Counted from the first letter of the stretch, positions 1 to 12,511 are shown. The stretch is 64,000 bases of DNA from Sequoia sempervirens (GCA_007258455.2 VDFB02373365.1:216809765-216873764), one strand, 5' to 3'. Notes: generated by a model not told the origin, from the letters alone. A program made the numbers and translations.

Positions 1-470
1 CCCATGAACTAATTTTTGGCTTTCCTTTCTTCACTCTCTCTTGTTGAATGTAATTCCACCATGTCAATGCAGGTCCTTTTAGCTTTGTCTTAGCATACTT
101 CACTTTTTGATCATCAACAACCTCCTTGAATTCAAAGAAATTATCCAATGCATCTATCCAGTCTAACACCTCTTCAGCATCCAGTTTTCCATTATACATT
201 GGCACATCTACTTTCACATCAAAAGCATATCCTTTTACATCCTTTAGCATCTTTATCATCCTTCTATCATTAGGATCCCAATCAACATATTGGTTTTTTC
301 CACTTGGAGGGTTTTCTTGCTCTCCCTCTTCCTCTCAGTCACTTTCCTCATCAGCAACCTTTCCTCTTCTTTGTTCTTTCTCCATTGCTGCAAACCTGGC
401 TAAAATAGCTTCTTGTGACTCTTTCAACATCTTTCTCCCTTGCAAGCATTGCACTACCTTTAGGAGGCAT
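1..470 (-). pseudogene. E1 gag polyprotein, N-terminal part, frameshifted
   Basis: Capsid-type gag of a Ty3/gypsy retrotransposon, which would package the element RNA. The minus strand reads NGKLDAEEVLDWIDALDNFF, then VKYAKTKLKGPALTWWNYIQ, the classic Retrotrans_gag core with its paired tryptophans. A likely start is ATG at 470 (reads MPPKGSAMLAREK), but that frame differs from the core frame (ATG-equivalent codon at 199), so at least one frameshift lies between. A TGA also falls in an acidic stretch before the core. The gene runs off the left edge, so CCHC, protease and pol cannot be seen. The plus-strand ORF here is only its antisense shadow. Confidence 0.85.
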
Positions 471-542
471 TATGTCTTTTCAACTTCCCACTTTTCACAC
501 TTCAAACTACAACCTTTCACCCTCAAATGATCTAATACCTAT

Positions 543-554
543 GTTATGATACCA
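543..554 (-). other. E1 primer-binding site
   Basis: Minus strand reads TGGTATCATAAC two bases after the LTR end. It resembles the common TGGTATCAGAGC complementary to the 3' end of initiator methionine tRNA, with two mismatches. It fixes the LTR end at 557 and the minus orientation. Confidence 0.75.
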
Positions 555-556
555 AT

Positions 557-1508
557 TGATGCAGAACAAGGAGGCAATCAACTACTAATCACAATTACAA
601 TTGATTTCAACAAACCTTCAATCTCCAAAACCCCTACATCAATTTCTTAGAGCCCATTTAAACTTGTTAAATCAAGATACATTAACCCGAACTATTTTTT
701 AAAATTCCCAATCATTGGTATTCCCAAACATGACAAATTTTAGAAAATTTGCTAAAACAACATTGCCAACTTTTAATAAAATGATTCCTAAACCAACCAA
801 AAGGCCCTCATTACAATATGAAAGGTCTATTATGACCTTATTTACCTAACCAAAGACTAAAAACAAAAAAATATATCAAAAGACCTCACTTGACCACATT
901 TGCATAAAATGAACTATGGTACCCCTGCACCATATTGTAATTTGGGTTTTCATTCATACCCTAGGTTGAATTATTGTTTAAGTCTTTGAACAGTTTCAAT
1001 GTTGATAGTAGTTGATTTTTCTATTCCATTTTGTATACGCCATTTTGACCTTGGTACTCTTATTCATCATGGAATTACAAAGAGTCATTTATTCTTTCAT
1101 ATATGGGTTTTTAGTCCTTGTGTTCTCAAACCTTATTACTAGGGCACACCATGAATGTATTTTGGTTTGTTTATTGATTTCTAGGGAAAGGTTTTATTAC
1201 ATGTTTATTGTTGTTTGCAAAGTGTAAACCAAGGTTAAATTCTACTTTAAGAGTTTACTAGGGCATGACTCTTTATTTGTTACATTTGTTTGGAACATTA
1301 TGTCTAAATTACATAATTGGTTTGTACACAATTTTGACTTTGCATTAGAATGTTGTACACATGTTTAAAATGCACATTGTTCATATATAGACCATAGATC
1401 ACGGTGACTTCTGGAAAACAATTATGAAGGCTTTCATTTGATATTTACACATGGACATTTGGTAGCAAATTTTATCTTTTGAATGTTATAAAAATAGTGA
1501 TATTTTAT
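557..1508 (-). repeat. E1 5' LTR, downstream part (R/U5 side)
   Basis: This is the LTR sequence between the primer site and the E2 insertion. The boundary at 557 (plus-strand TGATGCAG) follows from the primer site. The rest of the same LTR is at 31,793-32,681. There is no other copy of this LTR in the window to compare with. ORFs here (for example 1012-1227) show no family resemblance and I do not call them. Confidence 0.7.
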
Positions 1509-2074
1509 TGTGTGTGTTAAATGTGCAAAGTTAGTATCAACACAAACCTTAATGAAACGATTTATATTGAAAGATTCAAAGTAAAGTAAACTATTCTAAG
1601 TTGCAATAAATATAAATCTTCCAAGAACGTCTCATTGTCCTCTATTCTTAAATGATTCTTTTTAACCTTTTTGGCCCTCAAATTTCTATGTGCACAAAGG
1701 CTATTAGAATGACACTTAAGAAACGAGATTAGTATTCAACATGCAAGCCAATTATATGCCTACGTGAAACTATGTGCAAAAAATGATGATGAATAATATG
1801 ATGAGTGAAGGATGATGTTGATGATAAATACACAAATAGTAGTGGATACTATGGTGGTAATATATATGATTCTATGCATGATACTCCATATGCTAAAATG
1901 AAAACCTAAAATGAACTAATCTAAAATGTAACTACGATGCAAGATGGATGATAAAATACAACTATGATGCAATATATTAATCTCAGATCTAAACACGATA
2001 CAAAACATGATATAAAAACTATCTATAAGACTCAAAGAATACTCCAAACTCCAATGATAAACCTACATGATAGC
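1509..2074 (-). repeat. E2 3' LTR, first piece
   Basis: Matches 30,569-31,093 closely, beginning TGTGTGTGTTAAATG in both. It stops at 2074 where E3 begins; the last five bases (ATAGC) are the left target duplication of E3. It resumes at 17,003. Confidence 0.88.
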
Positions 2075-5000
2075 TATTGTCAATAGATTTGCACCCTGCT
2101 CAATGCAATATTCAACAATCTACCGAAACATGGAAACCTTCTTCAAATGTGGATGATCTGAATGAAGAAGGAATCTCTAGAGTGAGTTGGTTCTCCGAAT
2201 GATTAATTTTACTCTAAGACTTCAGAGGAAAGGGATAGAAAGATGGACTGAAATCAAAACTTAAAACTACAGATGGTTAACTATTATTTTTGAAAGAAAT
2301 CAGATTTTTCCACTCACAACAATTTCTCTATTACAATAGTTCTAACAATCTCATCGATACATGATCTCATCAATAATTCATATGAAGAATCATGGACATC
2401 GAATACATCATACAACTTGAAAACATGAAATCCTGTGCAGAAAACTCATAAAAGCAGGACATTAAGGGATTGCTTTATGATTCTGCTTTAGAGGATTGCA
2501 GATTTTATAATTTGTCTATTTTGTGCAATTTAAAAGTTTATAAAATCTTTTTACAAAAGAATTACATTCTTATCTCTTCATATAATGCTTTGATTTTTCT
2601 TTTAAAAAAATCATAAAAATATCACTACATCTCACTTCCTCTAATTGATTTCTCCAAAATCAATTAAAACATAAACCCTAAGGAGATAATGATCAAAATC
2701 ACCCCTAGGTCATAACATATTCAACATTTATATTCTCATTGTTTTTCACTAAAACACCCAAAATAGGGTTTCAAATCTTCAATTCACTAAGGCACAAAAA
2801 ATAAGTCCTAAAGACATAATATGTTGACCTAGCATATCAATTTCGGCCTCCAAACATATATTAAACTCTAGACTTTAATAAATCACAATGCAAAGCCAAC
2901 CTAATTCGAAATAACCCACATGCTTATTGACAAACATGAATATTCTAAACAATTATAATGTTGGGTCGAATTAGGGCATGAACAAAAGAAGTCAAACCCT
3001 AAATCATTTCATTTTGCACTCATCACTTGGAAAAAATTGAGCTCTACCTGAGAGAGCATGCCACCAAGTATGGCTAGGGTTTCAGCTAGAAACCTCTATT
3101 CAAGCCTTCTATTGAGCTTTCTTTCTATGATTTTGATCACACTCAGCTTCCACAGCTCATAGTAAGTGTTATTGATTGTTTTCTCTTCATTCCTTGAGCT
3201 TTTGATGAAAATGAAGGCCTCACAGGCCGCGGCCATGGGATGACTATCTGATTTTTTTTTCTTTATATTTTGTGCTTTGCTTTTGATATTTTGTGGTTCC
3301 TTCCACTCAATGGCTGACATACATGAGCTTGGGTTTGAGCTTCAACTGGAAGCTCCATGAGAGCTTGCTCGTGGATTTCATCTTCCTCTCTCTACACAAG
3401 GTGAGCCTCTTGGTCTGTAGCTTTTGTGGCTTCACTTCCTGATTTGCTTGGTTTGTAACCTCTTCTAAGACAATTTCTAAGGTCCTTGTTCATACTTTCT
3501 ATGCTTATATCTGCTATTTTTGTGTTCCTTATTTTCACTGGCCACCATGAGATATCACTCTAAAACTAAAGTTGAGAGCTCCAATGGCTGACCAAGCCAT
3601 ACTAAGATAAAATGAATTTCTTTACAAGTGCAAGGCTCGATCCAAGGGAAAAAGTGTACACTTAGCATTTTGAAATAAAACACCATATAGTTGTTCATTA
3701 ATTTGAAGAAAACATTATATCTTGTCTTTCCTGTAGCAGCACGATTTGGGTATCTCTAGAAATTACAATTTCTCTGTCTCAAAATTTTGAAGCTTGACTC
3801 AAGAAAATAACCTTTTCCCCTCCAAATTTGAACAAGACCCTTCATGGTTTTTAGAAACAAGCCCCCATATGGGTGTATGGACAACAAAAAACTGTCTCTT
3901 ATTTTGTACTCAATGTATGGCTAGACCCATCATGGCGCCTTTCTTAATGTTTTTGTGACTTCCTTGTTAGACCCAATCATGGGTATCATTGCAAGCTATG
4001 ATTTTCTGTATTTTAAAAGCAAACCCCAAACGTGGTTCTCAGGAAAACAAAATATATTCATTGTATATTCAAATTATAAGCTCGACCCAAGATGGCTGGT
4101 GCTCTACTTTGACATTCCTATAGCTGCTCATTGAACTTTTCAAGGGTAAACCGGAAATTGTATTAAATCTAGACTGTGTTTCAAAACCCCAAATGTGGGT
4201 ATATGACAGAAAAAATAAATAGAACTGCACTTTTTTTTTGGTGTCTATATAAAATTTGAGCTCGATTCATGATTTTTTTTTTGCTTCTCCATACACATTC
4301 TGAAATTTTGAATCTCCTGTATTTGGCATTTTTCAAAAATTGAAGAACATATACAACTAAATATATTCTCTATTGTAGCTCAGCTTGACCATGAGAACAT
4401 TGTGTAGACCTCACTTTCTGACAAAAATCACCTTATTGTATAACATTATGAAGAATACATATTCCTTACTTTACTATTGAAAACCCTCATGAGATTCTGG
4501 AAATGTGTCTTTTATTTGTATTACTTTACTATCCTCCATATTGTTTCCTTCTTGCACACAGAACCTTCTTGATTAGAATTTGTAGATCACATATTCAATG
4601 TATACACTGTCTTAATCTATACAAAGATTTAGTTAAAAAATTGTAGCTAAATGGACTGTATTTCTTTGATTTTTCAGTGCATGATCAACCCTTTAGAAAC
4701 ACATTCTGTAATGATCATTTCTCATCCTGCAATTCTTAATGTTGTATTTACTCATTAGCCAACCTGGAACTAACTGTTCGTTATCATTTAAATGCAATAT
4801 CTGTTTTGTCACGCTCTTGGGCTTCGACCTAGCACTCTTCATGCTTTTTTTATGCTCCACTTAATAAACTATTCTGTAAATATGTTTGCCTCTGTGATGA
4901 AAATTGTAACAAATCCCTTCATTAAGGCATAATGTATGCCTGTTCACTATCCTTGGCTATGAGAAAGAACACTGATGAACTAAAACCTCACATGACATAT

Positions 5001-6086
5001 GATCATGATGAACAAATAACACTGCATAAAAGAATGTGAACCATACAACAATGTTTAGTCTAAATGAACTCAATTAGATGATTGAGCGGATTAACCTCAC
5101 TGTTCACCTATAGCTTTCAAAAAGCATTAACCTGATTGTTATGAATGCATAGTTGGTTTAGTAGCTCGATAGATAACTATGCTCTAATCTTTTAGTTGTA
5201 TATCATTTCTTTTGATGAATATGATGATGTAATCTTTAAATCAGCCCATTTATAATGAATAAGGGCAGCATGCTGAGGTATACCCTTGTGGGAGCCCATT
5301 TTTCTCCACATGCTTGGTCTTCGAATAATGATCAGCTTCGCGACTTTACCTATACCTGCACAAGGAAACAAACAATGTTAGCATAAAAAATAGAATATGA
5401 TGATCATGTTGGCATTCCTTCTTCAGCTCATTTCTTCTGTACTTATTTGATTGTTTTAGTGTATGATTGATAGTGGGCTACATTATTATTGGTGATTCAT
5501 GTTGGTATCTTCATAATCAAAGCCTCTGACATCTCCCTCCTTCTCTTACAGGTTGACGGAGCTCGAGAAGACAAAGGTGCACCATTCAACGTCGACCATC
5601 AGCCAAAATAGGCAATGATGATTATGTCGTTTACTTATTTGATTTATTCTTTTGCATCTTCCATAGTGTAGTGTACTATTAATGATGCACTGTGACAGTC
5701 ACATCCACGACTTGTGTGGATATTTGATTTCATCTTTTGCTTTTCATTTCGAAAAGAAAAATGCATTTCAATGCAATGTTGTATTATCATTCTAATTCTT
5801 GCAATCAAATGAAGCTATGTAAATATGAATCTTTGCATGAGATAAATGAAAGCATCTTAAAAAAAATACTTTGTTGCTTCTATTCTCAATTTTGTACTTC
5901 ATTTAATTATGGAACATTTGAATTGCACTCTGAAATTCTGATTCTTCTTTTAAACGCACCACTGTTGCTTAATGAAATAATGAACATGATGCAAACAAAA
6001 ATCAAACATAATCTGAAATTTCACCTTAAGATATAACAATGTTTAGCCATCTCCACCAATCGAGCTGTGGCGAAAAATTGGTAACA
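2075..6086 (-). repeat. E3 3' LTR (4012 bp)
   Basis: Pairs with 12,512-16,997. In one stretch compared base by base (from 3089 against 14,007) I count 6 differences in about 91 bases, while other stretches are identical for over 60 bases. It lacks a segment of about 467 bp present in the other LTR at 12,905-13,371. A degenerate internal repeat recurs through 3634-4400. ORFs at 3096-3320 and 5737-6036 are in the LTR and I do not regard them as genes. Confidence 0.92.
3634..4400. repeat. Degenerate ~150-bp tandem repeat inside E3 LTR
   Basis: Variants of GCTCGACCCAAGATGG recur with the motif near 3636, 3793, 3921, 4081, 4261 and 4384, a spacing of 123-180 bp. Units also share phrases such as CCCCATATGGGTG and AAAACAAAA. 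The same series is present in the other LTR at about 14,545-15,300, so it predates insertion. It may be an old amplification in the promoter part of the LTR; its role is unknown. Confidence 0.55.
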
Positions 6087-6434
6087 TTTTGGCAATTTCC
6101 GCTAAATGCTTGCCTGCTAAGCATTTATCAGTGGCCTTAAGAACACTCTGTTGGGTGCGGAATCAAATCTACTACTTCTTGAAACTCAGAAAATTGAACA
6201 ACACTCCAAACAGTAGCAAAAGAAAACAAAACTAAATTGAAAGCAAACTAATAGGCTCTGATGGCCAATAGAACATGCGCAACAACGCTTAGGGAAAGAA
6301 AAACTACTGAAAGTAAATGTACAAAAATGCACTTATTTGCAAACTACTCTACTTAACTACGAGATAACTTATGTCAGAGGCAATGCTTGAGGTGGATCCC
6401 ATTAACTTGGATGGACAACACCTCACCAGTCATC

Positions 6435-7605
6435 TTAGAAAAGTTGGAATGCATTGTGTTCCTTGCATTCAGTGATCACATAAGGCCTGTCCCACATTGC
6501 ATCAAACTTGGAATGTCGCCCAGGTCTGCTTTTAAACTCATTCCACTTGAAAACCAGATCTCCAACAATGAAATCGCGTGGTCTCACCCTTTTATCAAAA
6601 GAATTCTTCATTTGAGCCTGATGTATCTCCAACTGTCTGAGAGCTTGCTTTCTGGTTTCTTCGAGGTCTACTAGTTGTGCAAACCTCACCTCAAGAGGCT
6701 GTTCATTCAACAACTCCAGTTCCTTAACATAAGGTTGGTAATTCAATTGAACCAGGCAACTTAGCTTCTTTACCATAAGTTAAAACAAAAGGAGAACAAC
6801 CAGTAGCCCTCTTAGGAGTTATCCTGTCAGCCCAAAGGGCTAACTTCAACTTTTCATGCCATGTCCTTTGATTATCTTCGATAGTCTTCTTGATTATCCG
6901 AATCAGATTCTTATTTGTAGATTCTACCTGTCCATTTCCTTACGGATAATAATTGGAAGACGTGTTCAAATAAATATTATTTCTAACAGACCAATAAAAA
7001 ATCCTCAAACCAATAAAAGCCAAACCATTGTCAGAAATGATTGAATCTAGAACACCGAATCTCGATACGAGATCTTGATAAAAATTAAGTACTGAGGTCT
7101 CGTTCACTTCCTTTAAAGCAACAACTTCAATCCATTTTGTAAAATAATCTATGGTAGTAAGAATCCACTTATGACCCGCACTTGAAGGCAGATTAATAGG
7201 ACCAATAAAATATAAGCCCCACTTGGCAAAGGGTTGTTCTAGCTGAATCAAATGCAGGGGAAGCGGTGCGAGCTTCTGTTTACCAGCAAATAAGGCACAT
7301 TTCTCACATTTTCTGACCCACAGAATAGCGTCCTTAAACAAATATGGCTAGTAATAACTAGCTCGCATAATTTTCAGAGCCATTGTTCTTGCAGCAAAGT
7401 GACCTCCTGAAGGTCCATCATGAAACTCTGTTAACAGCTTGTCAACTTGATCAGGCTGAATACAATGCAATAAGATACCTTGAAAATATCTCTTATAAAG
7501 AATGCCATCAATGATTGCATAAGGAATGGCTTGTAATCGGTAATACCTTCGTTTTGATCTGTCTAAACCTTTGGGGCATTCACCAGTTTGTAAATAATGC
7601 ATCAT
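6435..7605 (-). pseudogene. E3 integrase
   Basis: Integrase joins retrotransposon cDNA to the host chromosome. On the minus strand the N-terminal zinc-binding part reads EFHDGPSGGHF and, after a break near 7345, WVRKCEKCALFAGKQKL, giving the HHCC residues. The catalytic core shows TTIDYFTKWIEVV (first Asp), IISDNGLAFIG (second Asp) and, past a TAA near 6940, GNGQVESTNKNLIRIIKKT with the Glu. The C-terminal part (6776-6435) reads DKRVRPRDFIVGDLVFKW, the usual post-core motif. All three catalytic acids can be found but lie in different frames. It follows the gypsy RNase H and precedes the 3' LTR, as expected. Confidence 0.9.
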
Positions 7606-7839
7606 CTACTGCAACCAAGTAGCAGGAAACGCTGGAACAACGCTTGCAACATCATTATTTAGCACAGTTTTTGTATTTACAGCCTCATTTAAGTTGTCGT
7701 CTCCATTTCTAGCAATTTTTTCACACAAACCTTTGCCTCTAATGAGCTTGGTTACTTTTATAACATCGAACTCCATTACTTTGGTAATCCAACCAGCATG
7801 CTTATCGTTAATATCTTTGTTAAGCAGAAAATCCTTAAC

Positions 7840-8130
7840 AGATTAATAAGCTACTAGCAAGTGAATCTTGTTGTTGGACAACAAATTCCTGAATTTCTTT
7901 AAACTTCTTACAACAGCAAAAACATGCTTCTCAACAAAAGAGTATTTTACCTTGTAATCATGCAATACTTGGCTGAAAAACGCTATAGGTTGCTCCAAAC
8001 CTTCATCGTTTTGCTGGCATAACATAGCTGAAACTGTATCTACTCCTCCAAAGGCATACAAAATAAAGTCCTTGTCAAAATTTGGATTAATGAGAGTAGG
8101 AGCGACTGCGAGGGCTTCCTTAATTTTCTC
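7840..8130 (-). pseudogene. E3 gypsy-type RNase H
   Basis: Degrades the RNA strand of the RNA/cDNA hybrid. The minus strand reads DFILYAFGGVDTVSAMLCQQ (the Asp of the usual DAS motif is missing: AFGG), then QPIAFFSQVLHDYKVKYSFV and KHVFAVVRSLKKFRNLL, the typical gypsy RNase H order. It is fused directly to RT, in the same frame as the second half of RT. The ORF ends at a TAG near 7843, after which tether-like residues (KDFLLNKDINDKHAGWITKV) continue. This is the second RNase H of E3; the other one lies before RT. Confidence 0.87.
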
Positions 8131-9260
8131 AAAGCTCCTCTTACCTTCCTTGGTCCAACTGAATGGCATATTCTTTTTCAACATAGAAGTGAGAGGTTGC
8201 AACAAAGCTGCAATATTTGGTATGAACCTCCTCACAAATTTTATCCTTCCAAGAAATCTTTGCAAGCCTTTCTTATGAGCTGGTAATGGCAATTCAAGAA
8301 TTGCGGAAACTCTTTCTGGATCAATTGAAATACCTTGCTTTGAAATAATGTGTCCAAGCAACTTGCCTTCGTGCACTGAAAATATACACTTCTTTGGATT
8401 AAGAGACACTCCAAAGTCTCTGCACCTCTGAAAAATCTGCTCCAAATGATCAAAGTGTTCATTAGCATTTCTGGAAAAAATAGTAATATCATCTAAGTAT
8501 ACTAGAACGAACTTGTTCATGAGGCTGTGAAAGGCCATATCCATAGCACGCTGAAAAGTTTCTCCAGCATTGGATAAGCCGAAAGGAATCTTCTTGTAGG
8601 CCATCATGCCCACTTGGTTGTAAACGTTGTTTTGAACTGATCTTCTTGCTTAACCAGAATCTGGTTGTAACCTGAGTAACCATCTAGCAAAGAAAATCTT
8701 TTAGAACCAAAAACTACTTGTAAAATTTGCTCCATGGAAGGGAGTGGGTAATGGTCTTTCAATGAAGCTTTATTTAAATCTCGAAAATCAACACATAATC
8801 TGACTTCCCCACTTTTCTTCCTGACTGGCACTAAATTTGACACCCAATAGGTGTGCTTGATAGGAAAAATAATACCACTCTCAACTAGCTTATTCAGTTC
8901 AGTGTTCATAAGGTGCTCTAACTTGGGATTAAGCGGTCTTTGTTTCTGTCTTATTGGTTTTGCATAAGGTTCAAGTTCAATGGTATGTTGGGCTAGTTCT
9001 GGGTTAAAACCTCTCAAGTCCTTATACTCCCAAGAAAAAAAAAAACTAAATTTCTGACATAACAAAATAAAGGCTTGTTGTTCGTCTTGACTACATACCT
9101 TTCCCAGCTTGAGAAGCTTTCCTTTGAAGATTTCAATGGCCGCATAATGCTCTTCTTTAACTGTCAAGATGCATTTGTCCTTATGCACTTGGTCATTTGA
9201 GTTGAAAATAGATTCTGAGGTCACCAATCCTTTTGGCAGCTTATTAGTCTTTAACTGCAC
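8130..9260 (-). pseudogene. E3 reverse transcriptase
   Basis: Copies element RNA to cDNA. Minus-strand motifs in order: LNKLVESGIIFPIKHTYWVS, VRLCVDFRDLNKASLKDHYP, FSLLDGYSGYNQILVKQEDQ, then after a frameshift near 8608 MAYKKIPFGLSNAGETFQRA and the active site VLVYLDDITIFSRN near 8500, followed by LGHIISKQGISIDP and GRIKFVRRFIPNIAALLQPL. The catalytic YLDD is intact. Apart from the frameshift the domain is well preserved. It begins about 160 bp after the preceding RNase H and runs into the gypsy RNase H. Confidence 0.93.
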
Positions 9261-9419
9261 AATCTAGTCATCTTATTGTTGCTGCCATTTTTGTTGATTT
9301 CCATCTATGAACTCATCTTTAGCAATCATAAAATTTATGATTTGCTCATCGTTGTCAAAAACCTGCCAGTTCACGTTATTGTTAGGTACAGAAGGTCTGA
9401 CCACTATTTTCACGTATTG

Positions 9420-9850
9420 ACGTGTTTCTACCTTATGAATTTCCTTGGGAATATCAAACTGGGCTCCTATGGCAGTGAGCCTGTCAGCGTGTTTATTTTG
9501 ATTACGAGGAATTGACATTATATTAAAAGCATTAAAATCCTCTATTAAATCCCATACACAATGCTTGTACTTCTTAAGCAAATCATTCTTAGCAGCATTT
9601 AAATCTCTAACTTGATTTACAATCAATTTTGAATCACCATAAAATTGCAAGCATTTAATACCTCGTTTGCGGGCCCATTCAAGACCATGCACCAATGCTT
9701 CATACTTGGCTATATTATTTGAACAGCTGAAAGAAAATATGCAAGCTGAAAATTATTTATCTCCTTTGGGTGATATCAACAGAGCTCCACCCCTAGCACC
9801 AACACTACTCCTTGAACCATCGAAATAAAGCTTCCAAAGCTCACTCCCTA
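9420..9850 (-). pseudogene. E3 additional plant/archaeal-type RNase H, upstream of RT
   Basis: A second RNase H, of the cellular/archaeal type that marks Tat elements. The minus strand reads ELWKLYFDGSRSSVGARGGA (first Asp), one TAA, then CSNNIAKYEALVHGLEWARK (Glu) and CLQFYGDSKLIVNQV (second Asp), and ends FNIMSIPRNQNKHADRLTAI with the His/Asp pair. The acidic residues and the GDSKLI motif are all present. It lies between protease and RT, whereas in the well-known Ogre and Retand elements the additional RNase H lies after the gypsy RNase H. The reading frame matches that of the first RT block. Confidence 0.9.
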
Positions 9851-9905
9851 TTTCTGTAGACAGTTTTTCCTCTTTACAAAGATTAGGCATATCACAATCA
9901 GGCTC

Positions 9906-10172
9906 TCAAATCATATAGACTCCTAATCCTATCTCATCTATGTGCTGAAATGGATCAAGCTCGTGATCTTCAGTTGCCCATTCATCTAGATTGATATTGT
10001 CTACATGGGTGCTATAGTCTGAGGTCATGGTTTGCTCCTCTAGTGCAGAGGCGGCGTAGAGGTTAGTGTTTATAGGATTTGGTGAGTATGGTTCGATATG
10101 GTCTTTGGTGAGAGGCTCAAACTTTATGGTCACTTTTGTACCATACCTTGTTCTAAAAAAAAATGTGACCAA
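9906..10172 (-). pseudogene. E3 protease-RNase H linker
   Basis: Open for 88 codons on the minus strand, starting VTFFFRTRYGTKVTIKFEPL and containing an acidic tail. It lies between protease and the additional RNase H, and its frame (shifted against gag-protease) is shared with that RNase H and RT. I recognise no domain; it is probably the polyprotein linker. Confidence 0.55.
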
Positions 10173-10240
10173 TCAGAAGACAAAAACCCACCCAATTTGG
10201 CTATAAAATCCCTTGAGAGACAAATGGCAAAGTGTGGTGG

Positions 10241-12343
10241 TTAGTCTATGACATGAATATCCTGATGAATAGAAAAACTTGGGGATACGTGTAAGGTAAG
10301 AGCTAAATTTTTGATAATACTAGCAGTCTTAACAGCAGACCCATCTAATTGCACTACACCTTTCTGACGATTAGGCTCGTAAACAAGACCTAGCTTATCT
10401 GCTAAACTCTTAGGCATGACTGAACTACTAGCACCAAAATCAACCATACAGTTGTGAACAATTTTATCACCAATGATCAAACTTAAATAGAATGGAGGGG
10501 GCTTTACCTCTTTCACTTTCTACTCACTGTTATCCTCCAGGTCATTAGCCAACACAACCTTCACAACTCCTTGATTAGTGTTGTCAGAAATAGACAACTC
10601 AGCCAATGCACTCTGCAGTAAACCTTTCTGCCCTAGAAGTTGTAAAGCATCTAATATCGACATGCTGACAGTGGTTTTCTTGAGATGCTCAACACTATTA
10701 AACGATGAAGAGTTTACCTTTTGCTGGTTTTTTGGGACAGCAGCATTGTTTTGCCTCTGCAAAGGCTAAGAATGCACTCTTGATTGCTCCTTGTTGGGTA
10801 TCTCATGCCCTCTTTGTAGAATCTGCATTCTAGGCTGCATTGCAGCGTTAACATCTGATGAAACAGGCTACTTATCGTCTGAAGGCTACTACTGTGAATT
10901 TCTAGCTTGCTGTCTTGGATCCATAGCTCTCTTTTTTAACCTGGTATTAGCCGAAATAGGATAATTTTGCTGACTTTGGCCATTCATGCAACATAATTTG
11001 GAGCTCTGCCAATTTGACAAGGCAACTTCCACGTTATCTTGTTCTTGATTCTGATCTGCAACATTTTCTGAAACAAAATAGTTATTCTGAACCATTAAAG
11101 CCTGATTTCTCATTCCATTGGTGCACGTTGATTGGCTATGGGGCTGATTGCATAGATAACACCAATTGCAATCCTGGGCGACATTATTTTGTGGTACAAG
11201 TTCCTTTGACAAATTGGTTGCATTCGGATTGTATGACTAGAAGGGCCTAGGGTTAAAATTCTTCCTTTGGGCTTGATAATCATTTTGAAAAATAGGTCTA
11301 TTTTGCTGGTTTTACTGATAAGGGGCTTGATAAGGCTTATGTTCTTGACCAACATGCTTTTCAATGGTCACAAGATCATTTCCAAAGGTCTTTAATATGC
11401 TTTTAATCTCTTGCATCTCCTGATTTGGGGCTGGGACAACAACTTCTTGGGCTGTATTATGATAACCTATCGCTAGAACAGGCGGGACATCAGCCAAAGG
11501 ATGTACCGCAGTAGGGATAGGTGGCTATATTTCTAGAAACAAAGGCATAGGAGGTCGAGGAGCTATGTTTCTAGCTTGGATGAGGTAGTTTTCAGTGTTA
11601 ATGGCTATATTGTAGGCATTAGGAAATGTAAGCCCACCCATAGACTGAGTCATAACTGTGATTTTACTGTTCAAAGCTTTTAAATAAAATAGAAAAGTGT
11701 GTACTGGTAAGGGCTTTACCATTGTAGGAATCCTGTCCCAGGTTCTCTAAAATCAGTAGTTGAAGTCAGCCAGGTGCTCGTGTGGCACCCTTTGAATGGT
11801 GCTCAACTGCTCTAATAAAGAAAAGTCAGATTTATCAACAAAATGTTGGCATAAGTCGTTACCTAACGCATCCCATGTCATGATTGAATTGGCTGTGAGG
11901 CCTCTGAACCATTGTAATTCCTTGCCTTTGAGTGACGCAGCTAACAACCTTAGTGTGATGTTCTCCTACATGATATTGTGCACCGAGCATAACATGGCTA
12001 TGTCACGGATGTGCTCGACTGGTGTGGTGAAATCCTCCCTGGTGAAATATGGTAGACCTCTAAGGGCTACAACTGGTATGTCATCATGTTGAAGTATATT
12101 TAATGGGGTACCACCATTGAAGGGCGCAAATGGGTGCTACCTCGGTGCTGCCATTGGCGGTACTTGTGAAATCAGAACTGGTACACCTAGTGATAGAACT
12201 AAGGCACTAAAAATAGGAGGTGTGGACTTTGATCTTGCAAGTGTTTCAAAAAGCCTCCTTGCTATTTTGTCTCTTCTTCATGATGGGGACAACTCTTGGT
12301 ACTCAAACGGTGTAGAACTTGACTTTATCTGTATCTTTCTCAT
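10241..12343 (-). pseudogene. E3 gag and protease, one frame with internal stops
   Basis: Structural gag followed by the aspartic protease that would cut the polyprotein. A single minus frame runs from ATG at 12,343 through protease, broken only by stops. Gag blocks include GKELQWFRGLTANSIMTWDA (about 11,925), then FPNAYNIAINTENYLIQARN. A zinc knuckle CYLCNQPHSQSTC (11,123-11,161) has the CX2CX3HX4C spacing. Protease reads HNCMVDFGASSSVMPKSLAD near 10,441; the usual DSGAS is DFGAS, a substitution next to the catalytic Asp. The inner stops are mostly TAG or TGA, which a single C-to-T or G-to-A change from CAG or TGG would explain. The frame shifts after 10,241. Confidence 0.9.
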
Positions 12344-12490
12344 GCGTAGACTACATTAGCATGCAGAAATCAGAAATTGGACTCACCAGGTATATTGTAA
12401 TAGCCTCCAGAAGGCTAGAAAATCTGCTGCATACACCAAACAACAAACTAAAATATTAAAAAAAACATCTCTGAAAATAGCATTCAGAGT

Positions 12491-12506
12491 CCCACTGGGC
12501 ATGCCA
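12491..12506 (-). other. E3 primer-binding site
   Basis: The minus strand reads TGGCATGCCCAGTGGG six bases after the 5' LTR end at 12,512. TGG is the usual start of a tRNA-complementary site. It is not the initiator-Met type used by E1, A, B and the SMART; I cannot name the tRNA with confidence. Confidence 0.65.
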
Positions 12507-12511
12507 AAAAC

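Noticed and set aside
126..530. Plus-strand ORF of 134 codons
   Set aside because: It is antisense to the E1 gag, whose minus-strand reading has the conserved capsid motif.
5531..5610. Possible exon after CTTACAG in the E3 LTR
   Set aside because: The splice-acceptor look is matched in the other LTR, but no conserved reading frame or domain follows.
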